From: UMGS1696 sp045643285 | Lineage (GTDB): Bacteria; Bacillota; Clostridia; Oscillospirales; CAG-272 | DNA length: 64,000 nucleotides | Reading direction: 5' to 3' | Assembly (NCBI GenBank): GCA_045643285.1 | Contig: JAZUKN010000025.1 | Coordinates: 77,255 to 141,254, forward strand | Shown: positions 40,270-48,155 of the stretch, piece after piece | Numbering within the stretch: position 1 is the stretch's first letter | Layout: every line of letters starts with the position of its first letter | The notes under the pieces: generated by a model | The model's input: the letters and a program-made list of their open reading frames with translations, nothing else | Told to the model about the DNA's origin: nothing | Database searches by the model: none | Position numbers and translations under genes: made by a program

Positions 40270-41835
40270 ATGACTCCCAATTTGAAAAGAGTGATTCGTC
40301 TTGACAGCTTACCGCTCGGGCAGACGATGTTCACTCACGAAGGTTACTTGATGGACCGACCTATCCTGACGTCCACAGGTATCTTCGAGTACCACAATCC
40401 TGACGGCTCTGTCAGGAGGGAGCTTCGGCTCCCTGACGAGGTGTTTGCGAAGGAAAGTCTCGAATCGTACAAAGGAAAGCCGATTATTGTTACTCACGAT
40501 GCCGGACTCATCGACAAGAATAACGTTCACGACGAATCCATCGGTACGATTTTGTCAGACGGGTATCAGGACGGTGACGACGTAAGAGCAGAAATCGTCA
40601 TCCACGACACCGACGAAATGAGAGAGAGCAGACTGAAGGAACTGTCCCTCGGTTATAACCTCGACCTCGACGAAACTCCCGGTGTATGGAACGGAGAACC
40701 GTATGACGCAATCCAACGCAATATCCGAATCAATCATTTAGCACTCGTTCGAGAAGCCCGAGCGGGAGAACAAGCACGACTGAATATTGACAGCCGTGAC
40801 TTTAACATCCTTAAAGGAGGAAAAACAATGGCGAAGAAGAAACTCACCAAGAAAACTGCTCGTCGTGACGGCGTTCTCAGTCCGGAAGAACTCGCCAAAG
40901 CAATCGAGCAATACAAAGCCCGCCGTGCAGAGCGTATGGCGGCAGCCGACGAGGAAGAACTCGAAAAGAATGCTGCTGCGGCAGCCACCGATGAGGGCGA
41001 GGAGACTGTTGCTGTCGCAGGTCAGGATCCCGAAACCATCGAGGAACAGGTTCAGCTCGTCAAAGACCGTCGTGACCGTCGTGATGAAGCTGGCGACCCC
41101 GAGACCGTAGAGGAAGCTCAGGGTGTCATCGCAAATCAGGACGAAGACATCGACGTTCTCTTTGACATCATCGACACCTTGCTCGCCAAGGAAGCGTTCG
41201 ATGAAGCCGAAGGAGAAACTGCTCCTGCTGAGGGAGAGGAAACCGCATCCAACGAAGGCGAGGAGGAAGAAGTTGCCGCTGACGAAGGTGAAGAAACCGA
41301 AGGCGAGGAAACCGATACCGATGAGGGAGAGGAAGAAACCGCTGAGGAAAACACCGACGAAGGTGACGACGAAACCGCTTGCGACGAGGACGATGATGTT
41401 GTTGCTGAAGACGAAGGCGAGGAAGAATGCGAAAATGCCGATGAAGATGAGGAGGAAACTCCTGCTGCTTCTAACGGTGCTATGAACGCTGACTCTGTTG
41501 ACGCTATCGTCAGAACCCGCATCAAGCTCGGTATGATCGGTCGTACTCTCAACCTTGACGGGTTGGAGAATATGAACATTATGAAGGCAAAGAAAAAGGT
41601 CATCAAAGCCGTTCGCCCCAACATCCGTCTCGACGGTAAGGGTGCCACCTTCATCAATGCTGCGTTCGACCTTGCTTGCGACGAGGTCAAGAACCTCAGC
41701 AAGAAGAACACTGCTTATCAGAAAAAGCAGATGTTCAACAAGAGCACTTCCCGTGCTGACAGCAAAACCACTCGCTCCGGTGCGGAGTCCGCTCGTGAGC
41801 GTATGATCAAAAAAATGAATAAGGAGGGCAAATAA
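40270..41835 (+). CDS. DUF2213 head-maturation protein fused in frame to acidic scaffold
   Basis: 521 residues from ATG 40270 behind GGAGGGG. The first about 180 residues match DUF2213-type putative prohead proteases (VIRLDSLPLGQTMFTHEGYL, IIVTHDAG, KELSLGYNLDLDE). The remainder is a basic/helical start, a long glutamate-rich acidic stretch and a basic C-terminal tail, a scaffold layout. An internal start at 40828 would make the scaffold alone. Confidence 0.82.
   Translation: MTPNLKRVIRLDSLPLGQTMFTHEGYLMDRPILTSTGIFEYHNPDGSVRRELRLPDEVFAKESLESYKGKPIIVTHDAGLIDKNNVHDESIGTILSDGYQDGDDVRAEIVIHDTDEMRESRLKELSLGYNLDLDETPGVWNGEPYDAIQRNIRINHLALVREARAGEQARLNIDSRDFNILKGGKTMAKKKLTKKTARRDGVLSPEELAKAIEQYKARRAERMAAADEEELEKNAAAAATDEGEETVAVAGQDPETIEEQVQLVKDRRDRRDEAGDPETVEEAQGVIANQDEDIDVLFDIIDTLLAKEAFDEAEGETAPAEGEETASNEGEEEEVAADEGEETEGEETDTDEGEEETAEENTDEGDDETACDEDDDVVAEDEGEEECENADEDEEETPAASNGAMNADSVDAIVRTRIKLGMIGRTLNLDGLENMNIMKAKKKVIKAVRPNIRLDGKGATFINAAFDLACDEVKNLSKKNTAYQKKQMFNKSTSRADSKTTRSGAESARERMIKKMNKEGK
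40828..41835 (+). CDS. Nested scaffold protein (internal in-frame start)
   Basis: Inside the protease gene, AAAGGAGG (40813-40820) stands 7 bases before ATG 40828, a stronger signal than the outer gene has. Translation here would give a 335-residue acidic scaffold beginning MAKKKLTKKTARRDG, as with lambda C/Nu3. The conserved C-terminal part includes VRTRIKLGMIGRTLNLDGLE. Confidence 0.7.
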   Translation: MAKKKLTKKTARRDGVLSPEELAKAIEQYKARRAERMAAADEEELEKNAAAAATDEGEETVAVAGQDPETIEEQVQLVKDRRDRRDEAGDPETVEEAQGVIANQDEDIDVLFDIIDTLLAKEAFDEAEGETAPAEGEETASNEGEEEEVAADEGEETEGEETDTDEGEEETAEENTDEGDDETACDEDDDVVAEDEGEEECENADEDEEETPAASNGAMNADSVDAIVRTRIKLGMIGRTLNLDGLENMNIMKAKKKVIKAVRPNIRLDGKGATFINAAFDLACDEVKNLSKKNTAYQKKQMFNKSTSRADSKTTRSGAESARERMIKKMNKEGK

Positions 41836-41836
41836 T

Positions 41837-42430
41837 ATGTCTGCTCAGACCAGTTACGGTTTCAAAACCACTGCCGGTGCTGCCGGTGGCATCGTTGATC
41901 TCGCTCCCTACGAAATCAACACTTTCCTCAACGAGGAGAACACCGGTGTTATGAAGTTCGGTTACGGCGTCGTTCGTGGCACTAACGCCAACGGATGCAA
42001 ACTTCCGACTTCCGCTTCCACTGCCGATAAGTTCCTCGGCATCACTACCAACAACCGTTCCACCGAGTTCGATATGGAAGGCAACATCCACGTTCTTAAC
42101 AAGGCGGCTGTCGGTGTTATGAGATACGGTCGTATTTACGCCCGTGTCGCTGCCAACCTTACCATCGCTGCAGGAGATAAGGTTTACCTCATCGTTTCCG
42201 GTACTGATGCCGGTAAGTTTACCAACGATTCCAGTGATGGTATCGAAATCAGCGGCGTGTTCAACGGTCCTGCCGATGCTCACGCAATCGCACCCGTTAC
42301 CCTGTTCAACGCTCCTGCTCCAGTTGATGTCACCATTCCTGCTGCTACTGCTACCAAGCTCGGCGGCGTTAAGGTCGGCACTGGTCTCGACGTTTCTGCT
42401 GACGGTACTATTTCCGTCCATCAGGGTTAA
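41837..42430 (+). CDS. Capsid cement/head-fibre-like protein
   Basis: 197 residues, AAGGAGG before the ATG. Beta-rich body (FGYGVVRGTNANGCKLPTSA, ARVAANLTIAAGDKVYLIV) like DUF2190-type decoration proteins, ending in KLGGVKVGTGLDVSADGTIS, a repeat motif common in head-fibre tips. Encoded directly before the capsid protein. Confidence 0.75.
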   Translation: MSAQTSYGFKTTAGAAGGIVDLAPYEINTFLNEENTGVMKFGYGVVRGTNANGCKLPTSASTADKFLGITTNNRSTEFDMEGNIHVLNKAAVGVMRYGRIYARVAANLTIAAGDKVYLIVSGTDAGKFTNDSSDGIEISGVFNGPADAHAIAPVTLFNAPAPVDVTIPAATATKLGGVKVGTGLDVSADGTISVHQG

Positions 42431-42451
42431 TCGAAAGGAGGAAATGTAACA

Positions 42452-43489
42452 ATGAAAACTCGTTCCAACAGCTACGATAAGAGAGACCTCAAAGCTCTCA
42501 TACAGTCCGGCGTTCCTGCTTTTGTTATGGCTTCTACCGGCTGCCGTTTCGACAGCGAGGATGCGGCTTCCGTATTCTTCGCTCGTGAACTCGACTATGT
42601 CAAGGCCCAGTCCTATGACGTCGAGTACCCCGAACTCACCGCCCTCAAAATCTTCCCGATCACCAGCGAAGCTGACGAAGGTGCGGAGACTATCACCTAC
42701 TACACCTACGACAAGCAGGGTCTTGCCAAGATTATCGACAACTATTCTACCGACCTTCCTCGTGTAGATGTCGATGGTAAGCCCACCACCGCCAAGATCA
42801 AGTCCATCGGCGACTCCTACGGTTATTCCGCTCAGGAGATGAGAGCTTCCCGCCTTGCTGGCAAGTCTCTTGACTCCCGCAAAGCCGAAGCCGCTCGTTT
42901 CGCTATCGACAACACGACCAATATGGTTGCTTGGGCTGGCGATGCTGAGTCCGGTCTTATGGGTGTTCTCTCTTCCGGTCAGAACATTCCGCTTTTCACC
43001 ATCCCGACCGGTGCTACTTCGAGTAAAACGAAGTGGACCGAAAAGACCGCCGACGAAATCCTCGCCGACGTCAACGGTATGGCTAAGGCGGTTGCCAAAG
43101 TCACCAAGAACGTTGAGCGTCCCGACACTCTCTGCGTTCCCGCTGAGGTGTATATGGATATTGCTACCCGCCGTATCCCTGACACCGACACGACTGTCCT
43201 TTCGTTCATCCTCGCTCACAGCCCCTACATCAAGGATGTCGTAAACGCTGCTGAGTTGGATGCTGATTCTATCGGCACCAACCCCTATGCTGCGGCTGAA
43301 AACGGTCAGGGTGTTGCGTTCCTGTTCACGAAAGACAAGAAAAAACTCTCTCTCGAAAATCCGATGCCCTTCATTCAGTACCCAGTTCAGAGCAAGAACC
43401 TGGAAATCATCGTTCCTTGCGAAGCTCGTACTGCGGGCGTCATCGTTTACTATCCGCTCTCCGCTATGATTGCGGTTGGCGTTTGCTAA
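42452..43489 (+). CDS. Major capsid protein (DUF2184-like)
   Basis: 345 residues with AAAGGAGG upstream. Position and features (VEYPELTALKIFPITSEADE, YGYSAQEMRASRLAGKSLDS, RRIPDTDTTVLSFILAHSPY) match the DUF2184 major capsid family of HK97 fold. Codon use is more biased and C/T-ending than in neighbouring genes, fitting very high expression. Terminal part forms the shell contacts. Confidence 0.88.
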   Translation: MKTRSNSYDKRDLKALIQSGVPAFVMASTGCRFDSEDAASVFFARELDYVKAQSYDVEYPELTALKIFPITSEADEGAETITYYTYDKQGLAKIIDNYSTDLPRVDVDGKPTTAKIKSIGDSYGYSAQEMRASRLAGKSLDSRKAEAARFAIDNTTNMVAWAGDAESGLMGVLSSGQNIPLFTIPTGATSSKTKWTEKTADEILADVNGMAKAVAKVTKNVERPDTLCVPAEVYMDIATRRIPDTDTTVLSFILAHSPYIKDVVNAAELDADSIGTNPYAAAENGQGVAFLFTKDKKKLSLENPMPFIQYPVQSKNLEIIVPCEARTAGVIVYYPLSAMIAVGVC

Positions 43490-43509
43490 ACGGCACAAAC
43501 CATAAACAG

Positions 43510-43545
43510 TTACAGAGGAGCCGCAGAAATGTGGCTCCTCTGTAA
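43510..43545. terminator. Strong hairpin after the capsid gene
   Basis: Perfect 13-base stem TTACAGAGGAGCC / GGCTCCTCTGTAA, 10-base loop, no T-run. May act as a partial terminator or an RNA-stabilising structure that keeps capsid mRNA levels high. Confidence 0.6.
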
Positions 43546-43577
43546 TATCAAGAAATTTCATAATGGAGGTTAACAGT

Positions 43578-43958
43578 ATGAAACTCGTAAACAAAAGTAC
43601 CAAAGTGGTGTTTGTTGGCACCGAACTTCTTATGCCCGACCATTCCATTGAAGTTACTCCGGAGGTAGCAAATACTCCCGGCGTACAGGCACTCCTCAAA
43701 ATTGATCCGCCTATTCTCGTCATCGACGACTCTGCTGAAAAGGCAGCCGAAGCGAAGAAAGCGGAAGAAGAAATGAGAGAGCGTATCGCTGCAGAGGAAA
43801 GAGCGAAAATCAAAGCGGAGATGAAGGCGAAGGCAGAGGCCGAAGCAAAGGCAAAATCCGATACTGAAGCAAAGGCAAAGGCAGAGGCAAAAGCCAAAGC
43901 GGATGCCGAGAAGAAAGCCGCTGCAAAAGCCGCAAAGGATACCAAAGCAACTAAGTAA
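43578..43958 (+). CDS. Structural protein with lysine/alanine-rich coiled coil
   Basis: 126 residues from ATG 43578. A short beta-rich N-terminus (KLVNKSTKVVFVGTELL) and then repeated AKAEAEAKAK-type heptads forming a long single helix. Likely a minor virion or assembly protein between capsid and connector genes; function unknown. Confidence 0.65.
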   Translation: MKLVNKSTKVVFVGTELLMPDHSIEVTPEVANTPGVQALLKIDPPILVIDDSAEKAAEAKKAEEEMRERIAAEERAKIKAEMKAKAEAEAKAKSDTEAKAKAEAKAKADAEKKAAAKAAKDTKATK

Positions 43959-43975
43959 AGGAGTGAGCACCATTT

Positions 43976-44374
43976 ATGACGGTCATTGAAATCATCGAAA
44001 CGATCAGACTTATCGGCAGAGAATTTTCGTCCGTTACCGACGAAGAACTCGGCAAGTGGATTGATATTGTCCGCCCTATGGTGAGCAGCAAGAAGTTCGG
44101 AAAGCTGTATGTGCAAGCCGTTGCCTATCTGGTCTGCCACAAGATGAAGATGACCGGTCTTGGTGAAAATCCCCTCGGAGATATTGGCACTATCGGCATC
44201 GGTTTCGCTGTTGGAAGCGTTTCCGAGGGCGGCAGTAGCATCAGCTTTGGAGCAAATCAAAGTTCCAACATCGTAACGGATGCCGAACTCGGTCTTACCG
44301 CTTACGGTGTACAGTATCTCTCACTCCGCCGCATGGTAATCGTCCCGATTCACTGCAGTTCGGAAGGGGTGTAG
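43976..44374 (+). CDS. Head-tail connector protein (DUF4054-like)
   Basis: 132 residues behind AAAGGAG. Pattern of DUF4054 adaptor proteins: an N-terminal helical part (EELGKWIDIVRPMVSSKKFG), KLYVQAVAYLVCHKM and a C-terminal AYGVQYLSLRRMVI. Forms the ring below the portal. Confidence 0.75.
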   Translation: MTVIEIIETIRLIGREFSSVTDEELGKWIDIVRPMVSSKKFGKLYVQAVAYLVCHKMKMTGLGENPLGDIGTIGIGFAVGSVSEGGSSISFGANQSSNIVTDAELGLTAYGVQYLSLRRMVIVPIHCSSEGV

Positions 44375-44378
44375 CCCT

Positions 44379-44834
44379 ATGGCAAGCACCTTCACCGACT
44401 TAACGCCCGAAGGCAAGAAATACTTTCGGGAACTGCAGAAACTCGCCAACCTTGAAGTTCAGGTCGGCTTCCAAGCCGGTCAAGCCAAGGAAAAGGATGG
44501 TGCGGATATTGCGGAGATTGCCGCTTACAACGAATTCGGTTCCTCAGGAACTCCTGCGAGACCGTTTATGAAGCAGAGCTTCGAGAAGCACAAAGACCAA
44601 CTGCAAGCCGGATGCGATATGGTAAATCAGACCATCGCAAACGGCGGCACTGCAGAGCAGGGCTTGAACAAACTCGGAGTGATGTGCAAAGGACTTGTTC
44701 AGCAGGAAATCGTAGATGGCGGATTTGCTCCGAACGCACCGTCCACTATCGCAAGGAAAGGTTCGTCTCAACCGCTGATTGATACAGGCACAATGCGTCA
44801 GTCGGTAAACTATGTAATCAAGACAAGGAAGTGA
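44379..44834 (+). CDS. HK97 gp10-like tail/neck completion protein
   Basis: 151 residues. EVQVGFQAGQAKEKDGADIA, AAYNEFGSSGTPARPFM and the C-terminal LIDTGTMRQSVNYVI are hallmarks of the gp10/virion morphogenesis family that completes the neck. Only 4 bases after the preceding stop. Confidence 0.8.
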   Translation: MASTFTDLTPEGKKYFRELQKLANLEVQVGFQAGQAKEKDGADIAEIAAYNEFGSSGTPARPFMKQSFEKHKDQLQAGCDMVNQTIANGGTAEQGLNKLGVMCKGLVQQEIVDGGFAPNAPSTIARKGSSQPLIDTGTMRQSVNYVIKTRK

Positions 44835-44840
44835 TGCCCT

Positions 44841-45254
44841 ATGAATATCAAACTGTTTAATAAGCCGTATTGGATCAGACGGTTCGGTACGCAAACGGAA
44901 GTCAAAGGGTATCTCGTTACCCCGAAGGAGGACATAGTAGTTGACCTGAACGTACACCCTATCGGAACCGACCAGTTGCAGGCACTACCCGAGGGCGAAA
45001 GGTCAGTCAAACATCTCGAAGCGCAGAGTTCGGTTGCTCTCAGGGCATCGGATGACAATGACGGGATAAAGGGAGACCTTTTGCTTTACGACGGTCTTTG
45101 GTATGAGTGCACATCGTCCCAGTGTTGGGACCACACGTTCCTGTCACATTGGAACTGTCAATTTGTACTCGTACCTATGAACGGTCCCAGAGCGGAAGAC
45201 ATCAAGGATCCGCCTACCGGAGATCCTAAAGATTTTCAGGGAGGTGGCTTCTGA
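44841..45254 (+). CDS. Head-tail joining protein, unclassified
   Basis: 137 residues, 6 bases after gp10-like. Beta-rich small protein with RFGTQTEVKGYLVTPKEDI and DGLWYECTSSQCWDH. Its place between connector and terminator genes supports a neck role. Its stop overlaps the next gene's ATG. Confidence 0.65.
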   Translation: MNIKLFNKPYWIRRFGTQTEVKGYLVTPKEDIVVDLNVHPIGTDQLQALPEGERSVKHLEAQSSVALRASDDNDGIKGDLLLYDGLWYECTSSQCWDHTFLSHWNCQFVLVPMNGPRAEDIKDPPTGDPKDFQGGGF

Positions 45255-45769
45255 TGAATATATCCTACGCAAAGGAACTGTTCCGGACTATCACGAAGGA
45301 GCATTTCGGAAACACGACAACCGTTATCTTTGCCAACCAGAGCAGGCAGCCGAAGCCGAATATTCCGCTCGTCACCATTGCTCTCGGAACGCCGGGACGT
45401 CCGTTGTCGGCACCAGTCGCAGAGGAAGAAGACGGGCTCGTTTCAAACTACCCGACCAGCGTTAAAATGGTCGTTGACCTGTTCACGAACGGAAAGGATG
45501 TTTTGGACGGCACGACTGTCATCGGTCACGAGGATACCTCTGTCGATGAAATGTATGCCTTTAAGGATTTTCTCGAATCCGAATACACCATCGAATGGTG
45601 TCACGCCAATGACGTGGCTATCGGCTTCGATGGCGACGTTGTCCCTATGACAGGTATCGTGAACGACTCAACCTACGAGTTTCGTTCTCGGTTGACTGTT
45701 ATTTTTTATTTCACACACAGAACCGTCGGTAAGAAGTCCGGACCTTGGGCTGATGAAGACGGAAAATAA
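45254..45769 (+). CDS. Tail/neck terminator protein (gp12-like)
   Basis: 171 residues. RTITKEHFGNTTTVIFANQS and PNIPLVTIALGTP, then a ferredoxin-like middle and RLTVIFYFTHRTV. Matches the layout of phage neck terminator proteins that cap the tail before head joining. Confidence 0.72.
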   Translation: MNISYAKELFRTITKEHFGNTTTVIFANQSRQPKPNIPLVTIALGTPGRPLSAPVAEEEDGLVSNYPTSVKMVVDLFTNGKDVLDGTTVIGHEDTSVDEMYAFKDFLESEYTIEWCHANDVAIGFDGDVVPMTGIVNDSTYEFRSRLTVIFYFTHRTVGKKSGPWADEDGK

Positions 45770-45793
45770 TCTATCCGATTGGAGGAATACAGT

Positions 45794-46924
45794 ATGAGAA
45801 ATCAGAATCTTGATCTGATTGTTACGGTCAAAGTTGACATCGCTTCTCCGATTATCAGCGAAGCCAGCTTCGACAATCTTCTTATTGTCGGACCGCTCCC
45901 CGCAGCATCTACTACGGTTGCTCCTGCTCTCGTTGGTTCTTATTCGTCCCTCAAAGACGTTACCGACGCCGGTTGGGTTGCCGTCGGAGACAATGCTGAT
46001 CCTGTCGGTGTTGCCGCCATGGTGGCGTTCAGCCAGAGCCCTGCTCCGAGCAAAATCTTCATCGCACCTGTTCAGGTGAAGACTGAAGAAAATGAGCAGA
46101 TCCCCGAACCCGTCACCGATACTGTCAACCGTGCTCTCGACGTTAACGGCTGGTATGTTCTCTGTACTGCCGGCGTTCCCGCATCGGAGTACGATGACAT
46201 TGCAGACCTCATCGAAACTCAGGAAAAGATGTTCTGTTACACAGAACTCGCCACTATCAGCGGCACTGCTATCACACCGAGCGTTTCTTCCACGCACGAC
46301 AGATCTTTCGGGATTTATGGTCGTGAGACTGCGGATCAGGCGGACGCCAACATCCCCGACGCAAATAAGTACCTCAATGTTGCGATGGCAGCAAAGATTC
46401 TCAACTATGAGAGCGGATCGGAGACTGCTGCGTTCAAACAGTTGAAAATCGTAAAGCCCTCGAATTTCAGTACGAACCAAATCAATGCCCTGAAGGCAGC
46501 AAACGTCAGCTACTTTACTACCGTTGGCGGCAAGAACATCACGATGGAAGGAAGAACTTGTTCCGGAGAGTGGATTGATGTCATCCGCTTCCGTGACTGG
46601 CTAAAAAACGATATGCAGGTCCGTGTTGTCAATTTGTTCATCACGAACCCAAAGATCTCGCTCACCGATGCCGGCATCACTCTCATTCAGAATCAGATGC
46701 TTGCCTCGCTCAAAGCAGGTCAGAACGCAGGCGGCGTTGCTCAGGACGAATACGATGCAGACGGAAACCTCATTCCCGGCTACACCGTTACCGTTCCTAC
46801 CTCGGCATCGCTCACCGACTCGCAGAAGGCTTCCCGTTCACTCGACGGCTTCTCGTTCGATGCCCGTATCGCCGGTGCTATCCACTTCGCCGCAATCAAG
46901 GGCAACCTTGTATATTCGATGTAA
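45794..46924 (+). CDS. Contractile tail sheath protein (DUF3383)
   Basis: 376 residues from ATG 45794 (GGAGG upstream). Start NLDLIVTVKVDIASPIISEA, then SFDNLLIVGP and KQLKIVKPSNFSTNQINALK, and a C-terminal RIAGAIHFAAIKGNLVYS match DUF3383 sheath proteins. Shows that the phage has a contractile tail. Confidence 0.87.
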   Translation: MRNQNLDLIVTVKVDIASPIISEASFDNLLIVGPLPAASTTVAPALVGSYSSLKDVTDAGWVAVGDNADPVGVAAMVAFSQSPAPSKIFIAPVQVKTEENEQIPEPVTDTVNRALDVNGWYVLCTAGVPASEYDDIADLIETQEKMFCYTELATISGTAITPSVSSTHDRSFGIYGRETADQADANIPDANKYLNVAMAAKILNYESGSETAAFKQLKIVKPSNFSTNQINALKAANVSYFTTVGGKNITMEGRTCSGEWIDVIRFRDWLKNDMQVRVVNLFITNPKISLTDAGITLIQNQMLASLKAGQNAGGVAQDEYDADGNLIPGYTVTVPTSASLTDSQKASRSLDGFSFDARIAGAIHFAAIKGNLVYSM

Positions 46925-46938
46925 AGGAGGACTGACAA

Positions 46939-47355
46939 ATGGGAGCAGTAAAAACCTATAACCCGAAAGAAGTCACCGTCGCTCTCGGCAACCATATCGT
47001 TACCGGATTTGCCGATGACTCTTTTATCACCATCGACCCGAACGGCGATGGTATCACCAAAAAGGTCGGTTGCGATGGAGAAATCGTCAGAAGCGTAAGC
47101 CCTGATGACACATACATCGTGAAGATCTCGCTTTTGCAGACCTCTGCCACCAACTCGTTCCTGCAGGGGCAGATCGCCAAAGACATCAAGAACGGCAGCG
47201 GTATGTTCGCAGTTACCGTGAAAGACCTCAAAGGCGGTATGGTGTTCAGCACGGATGCTGCGTGGGCAGCAAAACCCGCATCTCGTGGCTACGGCAAAGA
47301 AGCGTCCAACCGTGAGTGGGAAATCCACACCGGATCGGCTACGCTCACAGAGTAA
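46939..47355 (+). CDS. Tail tube protein (DUF3277-like)
   Basis: 138 residues behind AAAGGAGG. KTYNPKEVTVALGNHIVTGF and DPNGDGITKKVGCDGEIVRS are typical of DUF3277 inner-tube proteins paired with DUF3383 sheaths. Confidence 0.87.
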   Translation: MGAVKTYNPKEVTVALGNHIVTGFADDSFITIDPNGDGITKKVGCDGEIVRSVSPDDTYIVKISLLQTSATNSFLQGQIAKDIKNGSGMFAVTVKDLKGGMVFSTDAAWAAKPASRGYGKEASNREWEIHTGSATLTE

Positions 47356-47367
47356 AAACGATAGGGA

Positions 47368-47398
47368 GGGAGCAGCGTATCGTATGCTACGCTGTCCC
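47368..47398. terminator. Hairpin between tube and chaperone genes
   Basis: GGGA-g-CAGCGTA / TACGCTG-TCCC, 11 pairs with one bulge and an 8-base loop, no clear T-run. Possibly a partial terminator lowering chaperone expression relative to the tube. Confidence 0.5.
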
Positions 47399-47436
47399 TT
47401 CCGCCATTTTGAATTTATAACAGGGGGTTATAAACA

Positions 47437-47943
47437 ATGAATGCGAACAAGCAATTAGAAACCACAGAGAAGGTCATCGGCGAAAATACGTTCTATATTC
47501 GCCCGTTCCCGGCATTTGTCGCTGCCGGACTCAGCGGTGATCTCGCCGCTCTTGTTGCCCCGATGCTCGGCGGTCTTGCCTCGCTCATCGGCGACAGCAA
47601 CGAAAATGTGATGGATGTCGAAGCGGAGAAAGCTGTTCCTGTTCTCACTTCCGCATTTGCGACTCTGTCCGGAGATAAGGTTGAGAGTCTGCTTACGAAA
47701 CTTCTCATCAAGCACGAGAACATTTCCGTATCCGGACCCGAAACCGATGGAGAAGTCAAACGCTTGAACACCGAGTTGGCAAACGAAGTGTTCTGCGGTG
47801 AGGTTCAGGATATGTATGTCCTCTGTTTCGAGGTTATCCGTCTGAACTTCAAGGGTTTTTTCAAGAAACTCGGCGACCGATTTGGAAACCTGCAAGGGCT
47901 TTTGGAGAGGGTGAAGTCGAGTGCGAAAGGTACGGAGAGTTAG
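47437..47943 (+). CDS. Tail assembly chaperone (gpG-like)
   Basis: 168 residues. IRPFPAFVAAGLSGDLAALV and VLTSAFATLSGDKVESLLTK match the first member of tail assembly chaperone pairs that coat the tape measure during assembly. Near its 3' end a slippery TTTTTTC (47856-47862) allows a -1 shift into a second open frame, giving a longer form. Confidence 0.8.
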   Translation: MNANKQLETTEKVIGENTFYIRPFPAFVAAGLSGDLAALVAPMLGGLASLIGDSNENVMDVEAEKAVPVLTSAFATLSGDKVESLLTKLLIKHENISVSGPETDGEVKRLNTELANEVFCGEVQDMYVLCFEVIRLNFKGFFKKLGDRFGNLQGLLERVKSSAKGTES

Positions 47944-48134
47944 ACAAAACGCAGTTTTGTGAACTTGAACTGAGGATGTACATTCTCATCAAGAACAAGC
48001 TCGCATCAAAGTCCGAACTCGAATCCGTTTATACTCTCGACGAAGCCCTGAAACTGTACGCCCTGTTCAAGATGGATCAGGACATACAAGCTGCACAGGC
48101 AGATGAACTTCGCAGGGAGTCACAGAGCAGATAA
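47437..48134 (+). CDS. Frameshifted tail assembly chaperone (gpGT-like, -1 at 47856-47862)
   Basis: Slippage at T-TTT-TTC adds about 90 codons in the -1 frame, open from the slip to TAA 48132-48134. The extension contains FCELELRMYILIKNKLASKS and ALKLYALFKMDQDIQAAQAD, the small helical gpT-like part. Only the -1 frame is open through 47862-48134, and the extension ends 22 bases before the tape measure, as expected for this gene pair. A separate start at ATG 47976 is a weaker alternative. Confidence 0.75.
47856..47862 (+). promoter_or_regulatory. -1 ribosomal frameshift site
   Basis: TTTTTTC fits the X-XXY-YYZ rule in the gpG frame (codons GGT TTT TTC at 47854-47862); the -1 frame has no stop for 90 codons. 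Confidence 0.72.
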
Positions 48135-48155
48135 ACCGAAAGCGAGGTGGATTGT

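Noticed and set aside
41807..44260. An 817-codon open frame on the minus strand opposite the scaffold, capsid and connector genes
   Set aside because: It mirrors strongly biased plus-strand codons; the plus-strand genes have ribosome sites and recognised capsid families, while the antisense protein is low-complexity and unrecognised.
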